NCBI GenBank assembly: GCA_030142905.1
Contig: JASJOG010000109.1
Location: 852,001-916,000 of the forward strand
Source: Heliopora coerulea
Lineage: Eukaryota > Cnidaria > Anthozoa > Scleralcyonacea > Helioporidae
Direction of reading: 5' to 3'
DNA length: 64,000 nt
Below are positions 9,871 to 21,600 of this stretch, one piece after another. The translations under genes and the position numbers were made by a program. A model generated the notes under the pieces. It did no database searches and was not told where the DNA came from. It saw nothing but the letters and a program-made list of their open reading frames with translations. The number at the start of each line of letters is the position of its first letter. The stretch's first letter is position 1.

Positions 9871-12800
9871 TGTTTTGATCGAAAACTTCCTTATGAAAAG
9901 GCTGAGACTTTGTCGGCGTTTCAGTCAGTCTGTGAGAGTCAAATTTGATAGTTTAATATAACGAAAAGTGTAGTATTCCAGCTATTTAAACCAGAGAAAT
10001 CAAACTTCTCGTAATTATCTTGAAAGTACCCCCTGAGGGCTATCTATCAAACCAAACATTACGTTTTAGGCAAAATGATAATCAGTCACAAATAACACTG
10101 TTCAAAGACGTACAATCGATAAGAGAAGAACTTGCATTGAGTAAAAAGAATGAAAAACCCGAAACTTCGTTGTTTAATGGACGGCGACGTTCGTCTTTAT
10201 ACTGTTTATTTTTTAATTTTATCTTCATCGTCAACATCTCGTGTGCTTTCTGCAAATCTTACAAGGTACGTGAGATTCTCAATATCTTTAATATCATGAC
10301 TTACCGTTTTCACCATTTAAAATCTTGTTGTTCTACCGAGGATTATGATTTGTAATACAGTAAGGAAGCCTAACAACCAAAGCTTTCAACCAAACAATTT
10401 TAGAGTCTTTTCGAATTCACATTAAGCCGGACTTTTACAGGTAAAGCTGCACGCTTAATTAAAGGTATGTTTCTATTTTTGCCTCCGCGTTCGGATAAGG
10501 GTGTGATCACCAGACGAATTTGAATTCGGATTACGGACACATTTTTAATGTTACCACTTTTGGAAGTTACAGTACGATTTTTAAACTGTTGTTCAGAATT
10601 TATAAACAACAGCCTGAAAACCCAATGCGGGATTCACATGCAGTTGCATGCGACATGATCACGAGATGGTCCGATTGTGAAAATCGTATTTCCAGCGAAA
10701 ATTAAGCCGTATCTGCACTCGTATCCTTACCATACGTATTGCAAGAGTCCTATTATTTCACTTAAGTTTGTAAATATCAGCTGTACGCTTTTTTATTTAG
10801 CAAAGCAATTAAATTTTCGAAAGTCTGTTTAATCCGGCTTCGGTTTAACTGAAGGAGACTGCTCAGTAGGCTAACATTAAATGGACGGTATGCGTGTAAG
10901 TGCATTTCAGAGACAAAGTGGTACCCGTGTAAGTTTGAATTTTATCTCTTGTGTTTGGGCAAATATTATCCATTGGCGTGGAGCATGGGCTTACAGAATT
11001 TGTTGTAACACGTTACCGTTCACGCCGATGCGTTTCCAAAGAGATTGCTGTTTTCGTCGCTTCGACTATCGTCACCTCCAGGATAAAGAGGCATTCCCAA
11101 ACGTTTTTCTTCAGGGTGGATTCCGTGTAAATAGTACGCCGAAGATGCGCCAAGTTATTCTCTGCTGCACGCCAACGAAAAGAAATACGTACGCCGAGCA
11201 TTAAAGAATCACGCCACGGCCAGGCCCGTAGCCAGGCTGGGGCGCGGGATGGTCTTAGTTTGAGTCCCCGAAACTTGCAACCTGGCCTATCGATCAGGGT
11301 TTATTTCGAATTAACGAAAGACGAAACGGTCATTTCTGAATTCTGCCAAAGTCCGCCGATTTTGCCATGAATGGCGACCGAACTGGCGCTCCATTAGGGT
11401 CTGTACGCCAACAGCGCATTCTTATGCCGCCACGCCAAGCATTTTCCAAACTCACGCCGAAGATCTTCGGCGTAACCTACACAAAGACCACCCTGGGCTT
11501 TTCCTCAAAATAATATTGTCGCCATTGCGTGTTCGAACAAAAACATGTCATATTGATTGGGCCAGGAATCTGCTTCTTTACGTAATAAACAGTCTTGTTT
11601 CGAAGAAATAATAATATATAGGGATGTCTAAGAGAAATATGGTTTCGTCTTGTTAATTTTATGACGAAAGTTTATAATATAGTTGTTCTCCTTCAAACGT
11701 AGAAGTATTCATGTTTCATTTGACAAGCTAAAAAGCTGCTCCTTTCCTCATTACAGTCGCGAATACTTCATTTTCCAATCCAACATTTACCACAATTATC
11801 TTGAAATGATAAAACAATTTTATCTACCTGCTATAAACTTGATTATACAAGGCATCCTACCGAGTAAACACTAGTGTTTTCTTGATTTATCTGATAACAA
11901 ATAAACTAGCCAATATTATGGATAGGGAGGGGTGGAAAATAAGAATAAAAGAAGAAGAAACACTAATTATTTCTGGACGATCTTTTTTTACCTTTTCAAC
12001 GAAAATGAGGTGTAATATCAATTTACCGACTTTTACAGCTACAAAATTAATTGTCCCAAAGCTTGATTATTCAAGGCCTGGGTTGACAGAATGAAGTAAA
12101 CGTCTGAAAAGTCTACTCAGTTGTAGAATGGTTTATGACATGCGTATCTTACATTTGGTCTGATCCATCAAATATGATGACAGACCCGTTTATTTTTTTA
12201 TTTCTTTATTTCTTTATTTATTTACTAGTTTGGAAAAAAAAAATTCAATTTAGAAAAAGTTTAACACGCTGCACACCTTCCAGGTTTGCGTTACAACACT
12301 CTAACCCAAAAATGTAAAATTGCTTTCTTAACTTGTATTCATGAATACGGTATATTTTGCTGGTCATTAAATATTGATGTAAAAGCTCTGCTCATCAATG
12401 TCTTCTGCACTCCTTACTAATCACCTAATGTTGAAGCTTTAATTCTGCTTTTTGGTTTTTCTTTTCTTTACCCAAATTCTACAAAGAATAAAAGTTTTCC
12501 AAACTCGAAAATCGAAATGTCATCTTTGCATGGCTTGAAAAAAACGTTCGTGACTAGTTTATCAGCTATCGCTTCAGAAACTATTCAGTTCAAGCAACAA
12601 ATTAAAACAGCCGCCTGTTGGGAATAATTTAGTCCTGATTGTCACTGTTGAAATGGGTATGAACACCTGTCACCATATGGGGTTGATAGCAGTTCAGAAT
12701 TATCAGTGCATGGCTTCAACCAAAGTTACATTTAAGGATCATTTTGAGGTGGACAATTTGTGACGTTGGTGATAAAGCTTCAGCTCCGTGTGATTGTTAT

Positions 12801-13046
12801 TTTTTGGGGGTATTTTTTGTTTTCTTTTATTTACATGTCACGACGCCACAGCATGACGAAAATCGCGCTTGAAACGCGCCGCATTTAAACATGTGACATG
12901 ACAGCTCCAATAATTGCGAGAATATTTTGCTAGAAATTCACCGAGTTAAACTAATGTCGCCAGAAATTAGATGTTGTCACTCGCGTAGCTGCCCTGAAGT
13001 TTTCTTCTGTACAGGTGATACGACGTCAGCATTTTTTTCCGATTAA
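9871..13046. other. Intergenic or 5' region of the channel gene, no gene assigned
   Basis: Unsupported reading frames only. A hydrophobic, signal-peptide-like segment ends at a good donor (AAG/GTACGT, 10265/10266) and is discussed as a possible leader exon of the downstream channel gene. Region 11210-11460 is GC-richer and may be an old repeat. Confidence 0.5.
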
Positions 13047-13233
13047 GGACTGTTTGCAAGGGCGATTTTTTCTGCGACTTTTCGCACTTTGACAAATGCG
13101 ATCGAGTGGCTTGACATGCGAATCATTTGTCCAAAGCTATGCTGTATATACTGTACTGTACTTTGGTAAGTTCACTCCATCGCATGCTTCAGGATGAGAA
13201 AAATCGCAAGAAGAATCACCCGTGTAAACAGCT
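13047..13233. mobile_element. MITE-like element with GTTTACA-type ends
   Basis: The left end GGACTGTTTGCAAGGGCGAT and the complement of the right end (AGCTGTTTACACGGGTGATT) form imperfect terminal inverted repeats, and CGATTTTT/CGACTTTT continues inward. At 187 bases with no coding capacity it is probably a non-autonomous DNA transposon. I found no clear target duplication. Confidence 0.5.
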
Positions 13234-14217
13234 CTGAAGAAACGAACACAAAACCGTTTTAATCTTCTGGAGAATTCCCAATGCATGCAGCCAAGGGTAG
13301 CTGGTATCTGACATGGTTTGAAGCTACTCTGGTTTGAAAAGTTTTAAACGTAGCTCACGAAACTACCGTTCACGATCGAACGTTTGGACACTCCGAAACG
13401 AAGACACTAGACCTGTACGATATTATTTTCGAGGACCGTTGTGTTGTAGTGATTTAAACAGAAGCTGAAGACATCTACAGGCCTCATCATTGCCAGTCTA
13501 GAAAGCATACTATGCTTTGAGATACGGGACATATCTGATAGATTGAGAGAATTTATTTATTATAACAGTCCGTGTTGGCTTGGATCTGTACGAAAACTAT
13601 TGAAGGAGTTGAATCATTGTCAAGAAAATGAAAGAAACTTATAGCTTTGGGTTTCAGAGTTGTCACAACGTCTCATCAGGACGTCCTTTGTAATTACCCA
13701 CGTTGCCAGTGGCACGATAGTGGAAACGAGATGTGGCAAGTGTATTTTTGCCCTATTGCATATCACATACGATGGTTCACCATGGCGTAAGCAATTAATT
13801 AATTCACGATGACTCTCGTGACCGAATCGTGAACAGTCGTATGCGACAATCAGGCCTCAAGGTGTTTTAGAGACCACGACAAAAACTATAGTTACCGAAC
13901 GTAATGTCTCTATAGCAAAGCAGGGGTAGATCTAAAGTAAATTTAAAGGAGGGATTTAAAGTAAATATTTCGTTTAGTTCCACTGTAGTATAACATGCGC
14001 AAAGATCGGATATTTTGCTATAACAGCCACGACTAAAGGTAGTATTATTTTCGTCCGTTTTCAAAGTGCTACTATCGAGCAAAAAATCATAGCCGATTGC
14101 ACTATACGAAACAGTAACTGCTATGTAGAAAATGGTGGACTAAATCACAGTTGTTTATATTCTACAAAACAAACTCATTTCACCGAACGGAATAGCAAGA
14201 CCAGAATACTTTGCCGT

Positions 14218-14350
14218 TTTTTCATTTTCATGCAAACATTAAATTCCCAAAGTGAATGAAAAGACAATTGCTCGGATTAACATTACAAAGAAGATTTCGA
14301 AAGGCATTCTGGTAGTTGTATCCAGCAGATGCATATGGGGAACTGGCCAC
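14218..14350 (+). repeat. Dispersed repeat shared with 63555-63680
   Basis: TTTTCATGCAAACATTAAAT, TTCCCAAAG, GACAATT and AAGATTTCGAAAGGCATTCT followed by GGTAGTTGT recur almost unchanged at 63555-63640. The copies diverge after about 14330. Confidence 0.75.
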
Positions 14351-14529
14351 TCCCAACTTCAGGAATCATCAGGGCCCATTTACGTGATGCGATTTTATAA
14401 AATAACGTGACTCGTTCGCGAGCTTTCATTGGTTAATACCCGTGTTTCGATAAGACTATCCAAACAGGGAAAATTTCCCGCCAGAAGTGTACTGAAGTTT
14501 GTTTTGCACTTTGAGTCTTATTGGATTAT

Positions 14530-14990
14530 TAAAGAAACACGTAACGGTTTTTGTGTGTTTGAATACTGTGATTAAAACATTTGGTATGTTGCTGGACTTT
14601 CAAATAGCTTAAACAAAACACGTTTGTTTTTCCTCTTTGTCACTGCGTCGAAGTGGGTTCGCTTTGTTGACAAGGGTTCGATCTTCATAAGCTTGGCTTT
14701 GATTGGTAGTTGATGATTTTCGGGAGAATTGCTTATTTGATCATTGTGTTAATTAAGTTAACTGCTTTTCATCAGCCGTTATTTTATAAAAGAAATACCA
14801 AATGGATTCCCTTGCTTGTATAATGTAATCCAAACACTTGGGATGTTGCTCCACTTTCGAAATGCTAAAAACACTCGCCAAACGACTCGTGTTTTTTTTT
14901 ACGCTTTTCTCAAGTCTCGCAACATCCCGCGTTGTTTGGATCACAGTATCCAAACACGGGAATCCATTTGGTATTTCATAAATCGTATAC
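14530..14990. mobile_element. Fold-back MITE (14782-14990) and a degenerate relative (14530-14650)
   Basis: At 14792, AATACCAAATGGATTCCC, then ATCCAAACACTTGGGATGTT, is matched in inverted orientation by GGGAATCCATTTGGTATTTC at about 14960-14980 and by CAACATCCCGCG. The arms are about 90 bases. A degraded direct copy of the left half (GAATACTGTGATTAAAACAT, then TTTGGTATGTTGCTGGACTT) lies at 14560-14605. No coding content. Confidence 0.6.
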
Positions 14991-15000
14991 GATCGTTTAC

Positions 15001-15190
15001 CCTAGGATAAGTCATTTTGCCTCAGAGGCACAATTCCTGTTTTCGATTTGATGATTTTGATCACTAAATTAGAAAAATGTTCAGTTGGCTCCCGTGACTT
15101 AATCCCATACACGAGAACGATCAATCTTGTACGACAAATGTATCGTGTAAGTGAGCCGTTAAAAATTCTTCTAGTTGATCCATATATCAC
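15001..15190 (-). repeat. Dispersed repeat shared with 40190-40360
   Basis: On the minus strand CAGGAATTGTGCCTCTGAGG matches CAGGAACTGTGCCTTTGAGA at about 40312, and CACGAG/CGATTGTTC-like sequence continues the match. Probably an old DNA-transposon derivative in two orientations. Confidence 0.5.
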
Positions 15191-15532
15191 ATGAGCATCG
15201 TACTTCCGACAGGTTTGGACCTACAAGAACTATATCGTGGCATTTTACTTTATATTGAGGTAGAGAAATCAATCGGGAGGTCAAGACCCCCTGACCCCTT
15301 CACTTGATGCACATCTGTAAAGTTGATGCGGGAAAATAAAATACTTATTTAATTAAATTTCCAATTTTATCTAAGTCATAGAATTGTAATTTTCATCTAT
15401 TTCTTCTAAACCACGAATTGTAGTCTAAAAATGGTTTAGATGTAATCGAAAATTTACTCGAAAAATATGTGATCGTTATTAATCAATAAAAATGATATAC
15501 TCTATATTCGGTTTGAGTTTTATCCTAAACAG

Positions 15533-15662
15533 ATTTTCATAATGGAATTATTAAACCCTAAATTTGGACGTTTCTTTCCTTCTAGTGATTTTCACAATAC
15601 GAGTGCCACTATGAGTCATATTTTACATGGATATGACAAAACCTTGCGTCCTTTATTTGGAG
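15533..15662 (+). CDS. Channel subunit exon: start of extracellular domain
   Basis: Preceded by acceptor AAACAG. Encodes IFIMELLNPKFGRF up to ILHGYDKTLRPLFG and ends in phase 1 at donor GTATGT. Probably an internal exon, because the in-frame Met is not followed by a signal sequence. Confidence 0.85.
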
Positions 15663-18600
15663 GTATGTAATAGTTTTCGTTGTATGTTTATTTGAGCTTA
15701 TGTCAAGCTTGGTATCGAAGTAATATGTCAGGTAGAGGAATAGTTTATCCAGATAGTCTCATGGCGCTCTAGATTTTTTTATGTACTTCTGTACAGTTTT
15801 GGAAAGACTAAAATTAATTCTTCGAAATGCAGACCTTCTAACGTCCCTCTTGCCTTCTGCGGTTGCCAAATTTTCTGTCAGTTACACGAAATGTACGATC
15901 TAAACAAAAGTGAAACTTGTTTGGAATAGGGAATAAAGCAAACGACATGATGACGTCGACGAATTTTGACTCTATGGTACCCCGTGCTTGTCCACCGTTT
16001 TGAAAAGATAGACCTGAAACAAGCGCTTTTTTAGAAAGCGGCTTAGATGCAGTTTTCTGTACAAAGCACATACTCCGAAGTACAATCACAGAAATAAAAC
16101 ACGGCAAATGATATCTTCTTTATGCTGAATGATATTACATTTACATGCAATTGTGAGACAATTTATTAAACAAAAAGCTATTTCTCCTAAATTTCGTTAA
16201 AAGTTTAATAATAAGAAAAACCTGACATTTTTTAGGTCCATCAGTCAACGTCCAGGTAACACTGTTTGTGGGTGCGTTTGGCCTGTTTGATACTCAGGAA
16301 TCAGTAAGTAGTGTATTATAATATACGTTGAGATGCATAAGTTAACTTAAAAAATTTGTTTTTCTTCGAAAAATTATTTGGCTCTCTGCAGTTTGGGAGG
16401 AAATATTCTTATCTTTGCTTTTATCCAGTATGCATGGAAACATCAATTTACTTTATCCTTGTTCAGACATATTCTTATCCTTATTTTATCCTACCCTGTA
16501 TTCAATGATTTATCCTTATCATTTCTATCTTAAGTTTTCCTTACCCAAAAATAAGGACCAAACATCACTCACTGAATGAAGTAATCTGATTGGTCGAGAG
16601 AAACTGCTCCCACACTCATGAAAATCTCATATGTCATTTTAGAGCTGAAAAGCTTCTGAAACTGGATCATTCCCACTTAAGAAATTTTCATTTCACATAT
16701 TAAAAATTTAAAGCAGAGCGTCGTCACTTACGAAATACTCACTTCATATGTGAAACGACATTATTAAAAATTTCACATAGAAATGTCTGTATACGAAAGA
16801 TGTGTTTCACATATGAAATGAGAAGATTCTTACATGTCAATCAATTTCGTACGTAAAGTTTTCATTTTCATGTAGCGATGAAAATTTTAATTCTTATTTG
16901 GATTTTGTAATTTACAACTCGGACTTGATACGAAGTGTATAGATTCTAACCAGGTTCATCGTTTGTCACACGATATCATGATTCAAATGTTGCAAGGTTC
17001 AACAATGAATATCTTTACCGAAATTCAACACGGGATATCACTCTCAAAACAAAATGTCACACATAATCAACAAACAATATTGTATTCAACAATCGACAAA
17101 GCAATATCTCATTCAATTGAGAAATATCTCCTATTGCCATTTCGTCGTTCCCTTACGTGCTAATGTTGTCTCAAGTTTACTCTCTTCTCCTCTCAAATCA
17201 TCCCATTTATTTAACATTTTAGATTTATGACATTAATTTCTACTTGCGCCAAACGTGGAAGGACAGCCGCCTGTCGTTCTCATCCAATTCGTCCAAAAAA
17301 GTCAGTCTTAATCCTTCATTTCTTCAGCACATCTGGGTTCCTGATACCACTTTCGTAAACGTGAAGCAAGCTGAATTGCATTTCGTTACAAAGGCCAATC
17401 AACTCGTTTATTTGTGGCCAAATGGTGAAATATTGACCAGTACAAGGTAATCTTCGCGTGCTTTGCCTTTAACAAGGACCTAGAACACAGATCGCTTACG
17501 ATCGAAATATGTTAAAGTACTGAATCTCTGTTTTTCTGTCTAGGCTGTGTAAGCCTTCAGTCTTTCATGGCGAAAAAACCCCTTCTTTTTTGTAATGATT
17601 AAATAATCGAACAATATTCTCTTTGAAACAATGAAATAATATGAAAGATTCTAGGAATTGGTGGGATCTGTGAAACACTGGTTGAAATCAGTTGTCGGAG
17701 CCTAAATTCGTTGACTCTCATCACCCAGTTATCTGAAGGGCTGTGATTTTCATTTTTACTTTATGTAATGTAGCAGGAGTCCTTTATCGGATAAAAAACA
17801 CGAGGAGATAGCCAAGTGTTTTAGATCCGATAAAGTACGTTCTGCGAGTTTTTTGAACGGCTTAAAAAAAATCCTCTTAACACGCTAATTCGCGAACAAA
17901 ACTTGAAAATTAATGTTTTCTAAGTCGAGAAAATTGGAGGAGAAAACTAAGCGTGTTTTTATCACATTTAAATACATGACATGGTTATGATTTTCCTTTG
18001 TATTTTTCTCACGAATTCTTGATGAGTTTTTAAATTAAATGTAACTTGTCGTTTTATTTCTGTAAGTAGTAGTTGTCTACAGAGCTTGATAAAGGGCTTC
18101 TTTAGCCGGAAGCCAGGAATTATGACTGTACTAAATCATTTTTTGAACCTCACACTTCCCGTTGACTGCGTCACCCCTTCAAACCCCCCCCCCCGTGTTG
18201 TTTCGTTCATTGAAATTTTGAAATTATAGACAGACAATGCTCCTTTTAAATATTATAACGAAAATTAAAACTTAAAGACATCGGTAAACGATCTACTTGT
18301 CGCATGGGATTGTTTGTTCTCGAATAGCAGTTTTCTCGAAAGGGCTCAGTTCCCGCTTACGATTGGTTGGTTAATGTGATAATATGTTGTAGAATATCGT
18401 GCGCGATTCGAATGTGCCAAAGTAACAATAACAAGAAAAACATTTCACCGCATGGATTAACCTTTACTGCTGCTCAAAGACCTATTTAAACTAAAAAAAT
18501 AAACTCGGTTTCACTTCCGGTTAGTGCTAACTTGGGATAGATTTCCGAACCCGCCTCCTGAGATGGGTTAGTTCAACTCAGGTGGAACCGTAGTTTGTTG

Positions 18601-21600
18601 TGTTTGCTCTTCGACAAAGCGTTGACCAGGAGCAAAATTGCGTTATTTTTAGCAGGGTAAATATTACTTAAAAACCCGTCTTTTTCGTGAAAAGTATAAG
18701 TAATGGAAACGATTATAATGCCTTCATTAAAAGTTTCCACGTGAACATCTCCTTTAAGTTGCCATTCTCGGCTAAATCCTTGTTTATTTTTCACGGTTAA
18801 TTTTGACATCCTTTCAGGGTTACAGCCAAGGCATATTGTCGCTTGAAGCTTCATGACTATCCCTTCGATAAACAAAAGTGTAACTTAATTTTTGGAAGTT
18901 GTAAGTATTTTTGAATTAAAAATTGTTCTCAAGGATCGTGATTTAAATTACCAAGCTGAAATTTCTGCTACTTACGAGAGAATTACTGTCCGTTTAATTT
19001 GCAGATGGCTATGATAAAAGTGACATCGATTATTTCTGGAAATACAAAGATAAGACAGAAAATGTGAAATTTGGAGAACATGCCAGGATGAATCAATTTA
19101 CACTGGAAGACTTCGATGCTCTGCGAACAGAAAAAGGCTTTGGAGAAACAGGTATGGAGACCAAACAGTATAGTTTAGGGGGAGGGGTAAAGATAAAGTT
19201 GAGAAAGAATCTGAAAACACCCGGGGAAATCAAGATTAGGATTTGTAAGAGAAAAAGGAATAGGAAAAGGAGAAAAAAAAAAACAATAGCAATGAAAGTG
19301 AAAAAAAACCAAATGAAAAATATCATAATAGAAAGAAATGGAAAAGAAGGTAAATGGAAATAAACGATTGAAAGAAATAAATGAGAAAAGAAGTTGAGGC
19401 GAATGTGAAGAGAAAAACAAGGTAAAACAGGAAAAGTAGGTACGGTAGTGTGGAAACAGACTAGTCAAGCGCAAGAGAAGAAAAAGAGTGAAATGCCCTG
19501 AACACAATTTGTGCATTCGCTTAAAGACCATTTCAGTTAAAAGTTCTCGTGTATTACTTTTGACTGGATTCACCAAAAATTCTTTTTGATTCCTACGTTT
19601 TCCGTGGCTCCTATACCATAAGGCCTCGTGGCGCCTTAACAGTAGGGACCTCAAGATCTACGACGTCAACGTGAATGACGACGTCCTTTAAAATTTCGGG
19701 ATTTAAAGAAACCACAGTTTATTGACAACCATGTTTGATATTTGTGGCTTGCTTTATGACTCCGAAAGCCTTCCAGTTCTCCTGAAACGACTGTAGTCCC
19801 GAGTTGAATTCAATCTTAAGTTACAGCTTTTTTAACTCCGCGAGCTGACGTCCTCTTTAAGACGTGAAAATGGTCTGGGTGACGTTTTATGTGAATGACG
19901 ACGTTGTTGAGAATGCCCTGGAGAATGAAAATTATTCATTCTCTTTGTTTTGCATGAAGAATTTTTGTTTCGAAGGACGCGTCGTTCAAGTTGACGTCGT
20001 AGATTTCAAGGTCCCTATTTTCCCTGCGAGAGCTTTCCTTTTGACGAGTAAAATCGTCTGGCATTGGCCAAACTGAAATAATAATAATAATAATAGCAGT
20101 CTTATCCCCCCAGGAAAAAGTCGATCAAATCCTTCTTAGGAATGCAAGGTGCAACTGATAAAATGGTTAAAGAAAATGAAAAATGTAAGATTGTTATGAT
20201 TTAGAGAAAAGAGCAAGAGAAGAATGCAATTATTAATAGTTAAAAAAAAATAGAACACGCAATAGTGTAAGAAAATGGACAACAGCAATTGAGATAACAT
20301 AAAAAAAAACAGAATGAAAAAGATGAAATATTGAAGAAAAGGAATTGATTCGGCTGAAATCCAAAAGTCTTTGAGAAGTGAAGGCAATAGATGAAATGTT
20401 CTTCGGAAATTGGACTAGTGAAACTGAAAGAAGCGAAAACAAAAAGTTGGGAAAAAAAGAGAACAGGAGTGAATCTATTTGTGTTAAGAAATAAATTTTA
20501 TAGCTACTTTTATTTAATGTTCAGGTATTTTTGCAAAACTTTCACTGGAATTTACCCTGAAACGTGAACTTGGTTTCTTCATAATCAACCTATATTTTCC
20601 TGCTACACTGTTGGTAATTTTAAGCTGGGTGTCGTTCTGGCTGAGGCGTGACCAAACTCCAGCACGTGTTGCTCTTGGTATGTAATTGATAGTGTCATTT
20701 TCACGTTCGCGGATTGTTAAAGTGCAAATAAATCCTTCACGGTTTTTAGTTCTTTGTAAAGAGGATGAAAAACTGTTTTGTAAGTTAATTTCACAGCTTT
20801 TGATGTCCATTCTTTTCCGAAACATCTCTCATTAAAGATTGCCAAAACCTCCCATTTTCAACTCCCCACCAGAAATTTCCGTGATTGTTCTGAATGCTAT
20901 AAGGTCCAGGGAACCAGGGAAATTAAAAGAACCAGAACCAGAACCAGAAGTTACGTTCATACGTATAGGAGTCCGAATTTTAGCGTGACATGACAACTAT
21001 TCCACGAAATATAAACATTTTTATAACGCGATCAAAACGCAGTTGTTTTCTTTGTTGTGTGAAATCTATACATTCCTGAATATACTAAATCAAAAATTGT
21101 AAATGATTTATCACCTCTTTTTGCTTCCTCCATGCAAAACAAATAAAAATTGCAGAGGGCTTATATGCACTTTAAGCTGGAATCCAAAACGTCATTTGGA
21201 TGCTGTAATCTGTGATGATATAGAATGTTATCATAAGAAACATCAAGGGGCGCTGAGCCTCTCAAATTAACGTGAAATTTTAATTGGGACTCATTCTCCT
21301 AGAATCATTCTACACTACACCCCTCTTTATAATGTCCTTTTAGAATTCATGGCTTGATCGTAGGGTAGTTAGTAGTTAGTTGTGTAAGATCGTAGGGTAG
21401 TTGTGTAAGTTATTCTTGATATGTTTATGATTTGATACAGAAATTGGTTCGAACCTTGGGGATTCATTAAAGGTGATGTTACACGGAACGATTTTTACCG
21501 ATGATATTTAACGCAACAATGTTGCACGAAAATTGTGGCATGGCAAACGAGACAATTTTTGTGCAACATGTTGCACAACGGGGATGTCACACTGAACGAT

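Noticed and set aside
10881..11204. 107-codon frame on the plus strand with a reverse partner at 11013-11201
   Set aside because: Biased to Arg/Cys/Phe without domain pattern, with overlapping open frames on both strands, as expected by chance in this locally GC-richer sequence.
19152..19363. Lys/Arg-rich extension of the exon with loop B
   Set aside because: It follows a consensus donor; the next exon at 20525 continues the channel family in phase.
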